Shown: positions 33,448-40,401 of the stretch, one piece after another | Numbering within the stretch: the stretch's first letter is position 1 | How the letters are laid out: every line of letters begins with the position of its first letter | Assembly (NCBI GenBank): GCA_027030485.1 | Contig: JALVEY010000018.1 | Span: forward strand, 1 to 41,923 | Direction: 5' to 3' | DNA: 41,923 nucleotides | DNA from: Persephonella sp. | GTDB lineage: Bacteria; Aquificota; Aquificia; Aquificales; Hydrogenothermaceae | Position numbers and translations under genes: made by a program | Notes under the pieces: model-generated | Told to the model about the DNA's origin: nothing | Seen by the model: the letters and a program-made list of their open reading frames with translations, nothing else | Databases searched by the model: none

Positions 33448-35159
33448 CTGAGATACTCCTTTATGTTCTGGGCAACCCTTCTGGGTATGCCTAATTTTAC
33501 TAACTCTTCTTCAGAAGCCTGTGATATTCTCTCAACAGTTTTGTATGTTCTGTAGAGTATCTCCTTTCTTTTTTTTCCAATACCTTTAATCTGATCTAAA
33601 ACTTCCTTTAATCCTTCTTTTTCCCTCAGTTTTCTATTGTATGATACGGCAAACCTGTGTGCCTCATCTCTTATTTTTGTGAAAAGTTTTAAAAGCTCCT
33701 GAGATTCATATAAATTGATCTGTCTGCCGTCGTCTGTGTAAAGAATTTCTTCTTTTTTTGCTATAGCAAATATTCTTAAATTTTTAAGCCCTAATGCATC
33801 TTTTACTATTAACCCCTGTGTTAGCTGACCTTTTCCCCCGTCTATAAGCACAAGAGGAAGTTGATCCAGCTCTTTGTATTTTTTGAACCTTCTGTAGAGA
33901 ACCTCCCTTAAAGATCCGTAATCATCAACACATTTAACCGTTTTAACCCTGTATCTTCTGTACTCTTTTTTGTTCATACTTCCATCTTCCCACACAACAC
34001 AAGATCCAACGGTGTATTCACCTTGAAGGGTTGATATATCAAAACCTTCTATCCTGTGTGGCATATCAAATTCAAATGTATCCTTGAATATCCTCTTTAA
34101 TTCTGACATTTCAGTAAAGTTGTAATTTCTATCAATAAAGTTTCTTATCTCTTGTATTATTTCAAAGCTAATTCTTATATCTTTTCCTTTTTTTCCAGAT
34201 AGCCACTTTATCAGATTGTCTGTATCTCCAATTTTTTTATTAACAATAATTATGTCCGGAATGTAATTTCCTTTCCCGTAATACTCTGTAAGAACATCAT
34301 CCACAAAACTGTCAGACAGCCCATACTCTTTAAAATCAAGAAAATTCTTTCCTACTATCCTGAAACCCCTAACAACTATAAGTAATACCTTTTTTCCCGA
34401 AAAATAAAAAATATCTGCCTCCTCATAGGGAAGCCCTAAAACCTCCTGCTTCTGCACAAGATTTTCCATAGCTGTTATCTGATCCCTCAAGATAGCTGCT
34501 TTTTCAAACATCATTTTAGTTGTATAATCCTGTATTCTGTCGTAAAGCTCATATATTACTTTCTTGACATTGCCTGATAGAAAAGATTTAGCAGATTTTA
34601 CATCAAGGGAGTATTCCTTTTTTGATATTTTCCCTACACAGGGAGCTGAACAAAGCCCCAGATGGTAATCAAAACAGACTATATCTCTTTTAGGCAGAGG
34701 ATCGCAGGTTCTCAGCTTAAATAATTTGTGGATCAGATCTTTCATAGCTCTAACTGTTCTTGCTGGAAGAAATGGACCAAAGTACTCACCTTTTATTTCC
34801 CCGTATTTTCTGCTTATCAAAACCGTAGGGTACTCTTCATCTGTAATTACAAGCATTGGATATCCTGAACCGGACTTAAGACGGACATTGTATTTTGGTT
34901 TGTACTGCTTTATAAGCTCATTTTCAAGAACAAAGGCTTCATAATCTGATTTGGTTATTATCCATTCAATTTTTGAACTTTCCTCAAAGATTTTCCTCTC
35001 CTTAGGATCTAATTTTAATTGTTGCAGGTGTCCCTTCAATCTGTTTTTTATATTCTTTGCTTTGCCAATATATATATACTTTCCTTTTTTATTTTTAAAA
35101 AGATAAACTCCAGGGTTGTCTGGTGCTTGATCTACTTGTCTTTTTATACTATCCATCAT
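33444..35159 (-). CDS. uvrC: excinuclease ABC subunit C
   Basis: The dual-incision nuclease of nucleotide excision repair, 571 residues. It shows the N-terminal GIY-YIG domain (PGVYLFKNKKGKYIYIGKAK), a Cys-rich segment (DIVCFDYHLGLCSAPCVGK), a UVR helix pair (FEKAAILRDQI), the RNase H-like C-terminal domain (IEGFDIST, LVLIDGGKGQL) and terminal helix-hairpin-helix repeats. It starts directly at the stop of the upstream thioredoxin-fold gene with no clear ribosome site, suggesting translational coupling. Confidence 0.95.
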   Translation of the reverse strand: MMDSIKRQVDQAPDNPGVYLFKNKKGKYIYIGKAKNIKNRLKGHLQQLKLDPKERKIFEESSKIEWIITKSDYEAFVLENELIKQYKPKYNVRLKSGSGYPMLVITDEEYPTVLISRKYGEIKGEYFGPFLPARTVRAMKDLIHKLFKLRTCDPLPKRDIVCFDYHLGLCSAPCVGKISKKEYSLDVKSAKSFLSGNVKKVIYELYDRIQDYTTKMMFEKAAILRDQITAMENLVQKQEVLGLPYEEADIFYFSGKKVLLIVVRGFRIVGKNFLDFKEYGLSDSFVDDVLTEYYGKGNYIPDIIIVNKKIGDTDNLIKWLSGKKGKDIRISFEIIQEIRNFIDRNYNFTEMSELKRIFKDTFEFDMPHRIEGFDISTLQGEYTVGSCVVWEDGSMNKKEYRRYRVKTVKCVDDYGSLREVLYRRFKKYKELDQLPLVLIDGGKGQLTQGLIVKDALGLKNLRIFAIAKKEEILYTDDGRQINLYESQELLKLFTKIRDEAHRFAVSYNRKLREKEGLKEVLDQIKGIGKKRKEILYRTYKTVERISQASEEELVKLGIPRRVAQNIKEYLS

Positions 35160-35513
35160 CTATAGGGCACAGCAACCTTCATCTTCTGCAAAAGATATAA
35201 GGTTCATAATCTCATTAAATGTAGGAACTTTATTACTGACGTACTGGACTGTTCCATATTGGTCAATCAAAATAATAAAGTCCTCTTCCTCATCAAGTCC
35301 AAACTGCTGAAGGAAATTTTTTGTTGTTATCTGGATATAGTCAATAAGTTTTACATTTGCCCTTTCGAATTCCTCCTCAAACTTTTCAAGCTGATCATTT
35401 TCAGCTTTGTATATAACAATATGATATTTTTGTTTTAGATCATAAAGATTTTTCCCTTTTATTCCGTCTAAAAACTCAAAGTAAGGTGCTTGACTGCCTA
35501 CTTTTGTTATCAT
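35160..35513 (-). CDS. thioredoxin-fold protein lacking the usual active-site cysteine
   Basis: A 117-residue protein whose start (KVGSQAPYFEFLDGIKGKNLYDL) and strand order match the AhpC/TSA or redoxin family. The position of the peroxidatic Cys reads IVIYKAENDQLEKFEEEF with no cysteine. The only cysteines are an adjacent pair near the C-terminus (GCCAL). The ATG at 35513 has a GGAGGT site, better than the longer frame from 35543. It is coupled to uvrC. Confidence 0.65.
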   Translation of the reverse strand: MITKVGSQAPYFEFLDGIKGKNLYDLKQKYHIVIYKAENDQLEKFEEEFERANVKLIDYIQITTKNFLQQFGLDEEEDFIILIDQYGTVQYVSNKVPTFNEIMNLISFAEDEGCCAL

Positions 35514-35611
35514 AATACCTCCAAACTTTGCATAATTTGCCAAAAATTATAATATATATTGGTTCTTGATTAATATCAAATAACAAAATAATAAGGAATG
35601 AAATAATTATT

Positions 35612-36298
35612 ATGGAGAACATTACTCATTACTTAATTCCTCCTCTGTTGGGAGCTTTTATTGGGTATATTACAAACTATCTTGCAATTAAAATGCTGTT
35701 TAGACCGTTTAATGAAAAAAATATTTTCGGCTTTAAGGTTCCTTTTACTCCAGGACTAATACCAAAAAGAAGAGAAGAAATAGCTACAGCAATAGCAGAC
35801 ACTATTGAGCAGCACTTATTGACAAAAGAAAAATTGCACAAACTGTTTGAGGAGAGTGGCTATAAAGAAAGATTAAAGTCCCGAATAGAAATAATACTTG
35901 ATCAGATCATAGAAGAGATGTTTAAAGATATGCAGGAAACGTTGAGGGAAGGTATCTCACTTGGTAAGATAAATGTAAAAGCCACAGTTATTGCGGTTGC
36001 TTTTGAAAAATTTATAGAAAAAGCAGGAGATAAAATAAAAGAAAAGCTAAAAAGACAGATGCTTGAGAGGGCATCCCATAACATAGAGAAGAATATAGAG
36101 GAAGAACTTCCGTTGGTTTTAGCACAACTTAACATAAAAAAGATGGTGATCGAAACATTTATGGAGATGGATATCCAAACCCTTGAAAAAATAGTTATAG
36201 GTTTTTCTGAAAAACAGCTCAAACACATAACATATACCGGTGCTATCTTAGGGTTTTTAATAGGGTTGATTCAAACGATCTATATCTTCATTTTTTGA
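35612..36298 (+). CDS. DUF445 family membrane protein
   Basis: A 228-residue protein with the DUF445 start (LLGAFIGYITNYLAIKMLFRPF ... PFTPGLIPKRREEIA). A hydrophobic helix lies at each end (about 5-28 and 209-228), flanking a long, charged helical middle part. The family (for example YheB of Bacillus) sits in the membrane and its role is unclear. The ATG has only a distant AAGGA upstream. Confidence 0.8.
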   Translation: MENITHYLIPPLLGAFIGYITNYLAIKMLFRPFNEKNIFGFKVPFTPGLIPKRREEIATAIADTIEQHLLTKEKLHKLFEESGYKERLKSRIEIILDQIIEEMFKDMQETLREGISLGKINVKATVIAVAFEKFIEKAGDKIKEKLKRQMLERASHNIEKNIEEELPLVLAQLNIKKMVIETFMEMDIQTLEKIVIGFSEKQLKHITYTGAILGFLIGLIQTIYIFIF

Positions 36299-36354
36299 TA
36301 TAATTTTATATAAAGAAAGTTATTATTTGGTTAATAATTTTTTGAGGGGAGGTA

Positions 36355-37782
36355 ATGAGACTATCCGCAAGAATTTCCTATAATAAACAGGTTTTTATTG
36401 ATTGTAATAAAAATATAACTCCTGCTTATGCGGTAAATCTTTCCCTTCTCGGATTAAAAATAAAAGATAGTTTGCCTGATTGTTTAAGCTCAGAGATCAT
36501 TGTGATGATGGAGCTTGATCAGGATGTTTCTCTCAGGGGAAGAATTTTAAGAAATGAAAAAAGTGAGCAAGTTATATTATTTAAAGAGGATCCGGAAGTA
36601 ATATCTTCAACTGTAGGTAAATACCTAACTTCTAAAATATATAAAAGTGGAAAATGTCCTTTTTGTTCAAGACCTATAGAAAATCATGAAAAATACTGTA
36701 GAAAATGTGGAGTCTTATTTGATTATACCAGACCTGAGATTGTCCGTTTTATACAAGATTTTAAAATAGGGAAGTTTTTCTACGATGTTCTTACTGAGTA
36801 CCCAGATGAGGTTAAGGAAAACCTTCAAGACAATACAGAATTTGTAGGAGTAAGTAAAGAAATAAAACAGGTCTTTAACTTGATCAGAAAATATGCCACA
36901 AATGAATACCCTGTTCTAATAACAGGTGAAACAGGAACAGGTAAAGAACTTACTGCAAGAGCCATACATGAAAGAAGCAGCAGACGGGATAAACCATTTG
37001 TAGCTGTCAATTGTGCTGCTATTCCTGAAAATCTTCTTGAGTCTGAACTGTTTGGCTACGAGAAGGGTGCTTTTACAGGTGCTCATAAAAGAAAAATAGG
37101 AAAGATAGAGTATGCAAACGGCGGAACTCTTTTCCTTGATGAAATTGGAGATATGCCTCTTAACATGCAGGTAAAACTTTTAAGATTTCTTGAAGATCTT
37201 TCTTTTACAAGAGTTGGTGGTAATGAAGCAATATATGCAGATGTAAGGATAATAGCTGCCACAAATATTGATCTTGAAAAGGCTGTTGAAGAAGGGAAGT
37301 TCAGGGAGGATCTTTATTACAGATTAAATGTTTTAACCATAAACCTTCCACCATTAAGGGAAAGGCGTGATGATATTCTTGTTTTAGCAAAATACTTTTT
37401 AAACAAATATTCAAGAGAGGTTGGCAAAAAAATAAAAGGTTTTTCTAAAGATGCTGAAGAGGCATTATTAAGCTATCAATGGCCAGGGAATGTTAGAGAA
37501 CTTATTAATGTTATCAGAAAAGCTATCGTTCTTACGGAAAATAGTGTAATAAGGGAAAAAGATCTTGATCTTAAAAGAAATGGTTTAGGTGATGTTTACT
37601 GTGTTAAAACAGATTCATTAAATCTTAAAGAAAACGTTGAAAGGCTTGAAAAAGACCTCCTACAAAAGGCTTTTATAAGAACAGGAGGAAATATTTCTAA
37701 AATGGCTAAGCTTTTAGGGATCAGCAGACCCAAAGTTTACTCCCTTATTAAGAAACATAAAATAGGGGAGATTACAGATTAA
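36355..37782 (+). CDS. sigma-54-dependent activator with PilZ and zinc-ribbon sensor region
   Basis: A 475-residue enhancer-binding protein. Residues 1-90 look like a PilZ domain: RxxxR is Arg2-Arg6 and the [D/N]xSxxG motif is NLSLLG (28-33), together the c-di-GMP site. A zinc ribbon follows (CPFC at 101-104, CRKC at 115-118). The AAA domain has Walker A GETGTGKE (191-198), the sigma-54 contact loop GAFTGA (238-243) and Walker B LFLDEIGD (259-266). A Fis-type helix-turn-helix ends the protein (GNISKMAKLLGISRPKVYSLI). It faces the Fap-like cluster, sharing TTAA at the stops, and is the obvious candidate regulator; that link is inference. Confidence 0.92.
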   Translation: MRLSARISYNKQVFIDCNKNITPAYAVNLSLLGLKIKDSLPDCLSSEIIVMMELDQDVSLRGRILRNEKSEQVILFKEDPEVISSTVGKYLTSKIYKSGKCPFCSRPIENHEKYCRKCGVLFDYTRPEIVRFIQDFKIGKFFYDVLTEYPDEVKENLQDNTEFVGVSKEIKQVFNLIRKYATNEYPVLITGETGTGKELTARAIHERSSRRDKPFVAVNCAAIPENLLESELFGYEKGAFTGAHKRKIGKIEYANGGTLFLDEIGDMPLNMQVKLLRFLEDLSFTRVGGNEAIYADVRIIAATNIDLEKAVEEGKFREDLYYRLNVLTINLPPLRERRDDILVLAKYFLNKYSREVGKKIKGFSKDAEEALLSYQWPGNVRELINVIRKAIVLTENSVIREKDLDLKRNGLGDVYCVKTDSLNLKENVERLEKDLLQKAFIRTGGNISKMAKLLGISRPKVYSLIKKHKIGEITD

Positions 37783-38801
37783 AATCTGTAAGGAACTCTT
37801 ATTTCTACAACATAATCTGGGGCATCTGTTGTTAAACCGAGAGATACACCCATATTAAGTGAACTTTTAGAAGAGAGTGCCCATCCTACACCTACTTTAA
37901 GTAAAGCAGAATTTAATGTGGAGTTTATGACCTGATTTTTAATTCCGTTAGCCAGAACTTTTGTGTGAAAGGTATAATCTTGTGCAAACTGAAAGCTCAT
38001 AGAAAAATTATATGAAAGTGCGTAAGCAAAACCAAAATTTATGCTTAATGTATCCCCAGGATACACTTTTTCCAAATATGCACAACCTGAAGTCTCAGTT
38101 CCTCCACATATAAATCTATTAACGGTTGTTGGTATGTTGTACGAATATGACATACCACCGAAAACAACTACAGGATCCAAGCTTTTTACAAGAGATACTC
38201 CAAACTTTACTGATTCATAACCACTTCCGGTAGGCAGATCTTTTTTTGGATCATCAAGTTTAAAAGGACTTTTACCTGTTTTTGATTTATACGTCAAATT
38301 GGTAATAACAGCTGGCATCCTGGCAGTTTCTCTAATAGGCTGGAAAGATACGGCAAAGGATATGTCTCCTATACCAATCTTCTCTTTTCTCGTTTCCACA
38401 CCAGTTTCTGCAACTGTTAGTAATTCATATCTGTAAATAAATGGAAAAGTGGTTTCTATTTGAAGGTTATTTAACAATCCATATCTTAAGGATATGTTAT
38501 CAATAAAGATATGTCTTCTTGCCCTTTCTATCCCAAACCTTCCAAGTGTAAGGAAAACCGGATTAAGAATGGCAAAACTGTTTAGATAAATCTGATTTGC
38601 AGAGTAATAGGTATAATTGAATGTATTTTCAATCTCTATCTGTTTTTTCTTTAGCAAAACATAATCTCTCTCAAACTGAGTAAGAACTTCTTCAGGTTGA
38701 CTTTCTTTTTTTATAGCCTCTTTGGCTTCTTCTTCACTACTTGCCAAAACCGTAGAAGCAAAAACAGAAAGTAAAAAGAGAAAAATTAATGATTTTTTCA
38801 T
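37779..38801 (-). CDS. outer-membrane beta-barrel, FapF-like exporter candidate
   Basis: A 340-residue protein: signal peptide (MKKSLIFLFLLSVFASTVLA), a charged helical segment (about 21-55, SEEEAKEAIKKESQPEEV) that may form a coiled coil, then repeated amphipathic strands ending in the terminal aromatic IRVPYRF typical of outer-membrane barrels. This order, helical plug plus barrel, is that of FapF, the amyloid exporter of Pseudomonas; related barrels include phenol-degradation meta-pathway proteins. CGGTETSGC may be a disulfide-closed loop. The ATG at 38801 (GGAAGGGAT site) is preferred over the frame from 38834. It is the last gene of the cluster. Confidence 0.72.
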   Translation of the reverse strand: MKKSLIFLFLLSVFASTVLASSEEEAKEAIKKESQPEEVLTQFERDYVLLKKKQIEIENTFNYTYYSANQIYLNSFAILNPVFLTLGRFGIERARRHIFIDNISLRYGLLNNLQIETTFPFIYRYELLTVAETGVETRKEKIGIGDISFAVSFQPIRETARMPAVITNLTYKSKTGKSPFKLDDPKKDLPTGSGYESVKFGVSLVKSLDPVVVFGGMSYSYNIPTTVNRFICGGTETSGCAYLEKVYPGDTLSINFGFAYALSYNFSMSFQFAQDYTFHTKVLANGIKNQVINSTLNSALLKVGVGWALSSKSSLNMGVSLGLTTDAPDYVVEIRVPYRF

Positions 38802-38855
38802 ATAGATCCCTTCCAACCTCCTATATGTGTTCAAGTATTATTTACAACACCGCTC

Positions 38856-39590
38856 TTAGAACTCACTCGGGGATTTAAAAATAGGTAATGTACTATAAAA
38901 AACTGCCTCCCTTATTTTTGATGAATTAACCCATAACATCTCATCTTTTCTTATTTTTAGCCTATCCCCAATGTTTTTATTTGGCTCAACAACCAGTGCA
39001 ATATTTTTGTACCACATTTTTTCAAATTCTTCAATTGGTAATATCATACTTCCTAAAGCAGGATCTGCTAAGAATACTCTTCCTTTATATACTCCTTTAA
39101 AAATAACAAAATGTTTGTACTTTCCTATTACAATAGTAACAATAGCTGGTTTTTTAAAAGAAACTAAGCCTTTTACGTCTGTTTTATAACCAACGGCTTT
39201 ATAACCTAAATAACCAAAATACCTCTTTATATCAAGTAAAGAGAAACCTTTTCTTTCTATAATCTTTTTAACATTTCCAACCTTAAACAAATCATTAACC
39301 ACTTTTTCTTCAGAAATTGGGTAATTTAAGAAGTAGTTGAGAAGGGTCGCTACAGATGCAGAACCACAGCTAAAGTCAAGTTTTTGTTTAACTATATTCT
39401 TGAATTTAAAGGAATAAAAAGGTTTTACTTTTGTTCTTAGAACTATATTTATTCCATTAATACTTCCTATTTTTACATTCACAACAGCTTTTTTTTCGGT
39501 TGAATATGCAAAAAATGGTAAAAGAAGGAGGAGGAGAAAGCTTGCTATGATCTTATTGTTTGTGATTATTTTTAAATATGCAGGTTTCAC
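38856..39590 (-). CDS. exported C39-family cysteine peptidase, FapD-like
   Basis: A 244-residue protein with an N-terminal signal/anchor helix (residues 14-29) and a papain-like C39 domain. Catalytic residues are visible: Gln69 and Cys75 in QKLDFSCGSAS, His160 in KYKHFVIF and Asp176 in LADPALG. Unlike bacteriocin exporters it carries no ABC transporter. A free C39 protein between a repeat protein and an outer-membrane barrel is the hallmark of FapD, which processes the exporter system. The start is GTG at 39590 with GGGGGCAAGG upstream, the only start that keeps the signal peptide. Confidence 0.8.
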   Translation of the reverse strand: MKPAYLKIITNNKIIASFLLLLLLPFFAYSTEKKAVVNVKIGSINGINIVLRTKVKPFYSFKFKNIVKQKLDFSCGSASVATLLNYFLNYPISEEKVVNDLFKVGNVKKIIERKGFSLLDIKRYFGYLGYKAVGYKTDVKGLVSFKKPAIVTIVIGKYKHFVIFKGVYKGRVFLADPALGSMILPIEEFEKMWYKNIALVVEPNKNIGDRLKIRKDEMLWVNSSKIREAVFYSTLPIFKSPSEF

Positions 39591-39609
39591 AGCCTTGCCC
39601 CCATATATA

Positions 39610-40014
39610 CTAATGCCTTATAGCCTCTAAAATATTACTGATATTAATGTTTCCGTAATTGTCCCCAAATATAACTACCAGATTTACAGGTACATTAACT
39701 TCAGAATTTACTGCGTTAACCGGAATGAACGCACCCTGTTGGGCATTTCCATTAAGGAACAGGGAATCTTGTAAGTTGATAGGTGAGGAGGTGATGTTTG
39801 ACTCAATTTTTATTCTGTTTGTAAAATCTCCTGCTATGTTAAACGTATTACCAGAAAAGTTGCCTATTATTTGCCAATTAGTGAACAGCCCTTGAGCATA
39901 AACATCATCCAACATTTCGTCGGAGACTTTTTGTATCTTTACTCCCTCACCACCAAAACTGCTTGCCATTGTAAGAACAACAAACATCAAAACTGATAAT
40001 ACTCTCCACCTCAT
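39610..40014 (-). CDS. small exported protein of the Fap-like cluster, unknown
   Basis: A 134-residue protein with a signal peptide (WRVLSVLMFVVLTMASSFG). SDEMLDDVYAQG follows (about 32-43), then an Asn-rich, strand-forming body (NWQIIGNFSGNTFNIAGD). This composition resembles amyloid or minor fibre components. Its ribosome site GGAGGAGA is embedded in the last codons of the upstream gene. It may correspond in role to FapA, FapB or FapE, but I cannot match it to one. Confidence 0.6.
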   Translation of the reverse strand: MRWRVLSVLMFVVLTMASSFGGEGVKIQKVSDEMLDDVYAQGLFTNWQIIGNFSGNTFNIAGDFTNRIKIESNITSSPINLQDSLFLNGNAQQGAFIPVNAVNSEVNVPVNLVVIFGDNYGNINISNILEAIRH

Positions 40015-40016
40015 GG

Positions 40017-40352
40017 CTATCTCCTCCTTATTACATCACCACAAACTTGGTAAATAATCTTTTCTTTTCCTATGAACTTCAGGTGGGTTTTTATGTTAAT
40101 AAATCCATCGTTATCCTTAGAGAACTGTTTTTTTGCTCTGAGTAGACTGGTCATTAAAGCTCTGTTGATAATGTCAGAGATTTTTTTCTCGTTCTTTGGA
40201 TAGTTAAAAACGTAAACATAACAAGAATTATCTTGTACTTTATAACTTGTAAGACCCCCGTTTCCGAAAGAAAAGATAAAATCATTACCTTTGGCAAAGG
40301 CTGATACACTTATAATTCCTGCTATCAGTAAAGAAATTCCGAATTTTCTCAT
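40017..40352 (-). CDS. small exported protein of the Fap-like cluster, unknown
   Basis: A 111-residue protein with a signal peptide (RKFGISLLIAGIISVSAFA) and a mature part of about 90 residues with two cysteines (NSCYVY and YQVCGDV) that may form a disulfide. The pattern of a helix (LMTSLLRAKKQF) followed by strands recalls YbjQ- or dodecin-like small folds. It follows the repeat protein after a hairpin and precedes the 134-residue gene by two bases. A periplasmic chaperone or adaptor role is possible; nothing proves it. Confidence 0.58.
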   Translation of the reverse strand: MRKFGISLLIAGIISVSAFAKGNDFIFSFGNGGLTSYKVQDNSCYVYVFNYPKNEKKISDIINRALMTSLLRAKKQFSKDNDGFINIKTHLKFIGKEKIIYQVCGDVIRRR

Positions 40353-40376
40353 CTTTTTCTCCCTTATTCAGTTATT

Positions 40377-40395
40377 GGGGGGAGTATCTCCCCCC
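40377..40395 (-). terminator. perfect GC hairpin after the repeat-protein gene
   Basis: GGGGGGAG (40377-40384) and CTCCCCCC (40388-40395) form an 8-bp perfect stem with a three-base loop, 6 bases after the stop of the repeat-protein gene. No run of U follows on the minus strand, and the next gene starts 24 bases on. It is better read as a partial terminator or a 3' stabiliser that keeps the subunit message more abundant than the downstream messages. Confidence 0.55.
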
Positions 40396-40401
40396 TCTGT
40401 A

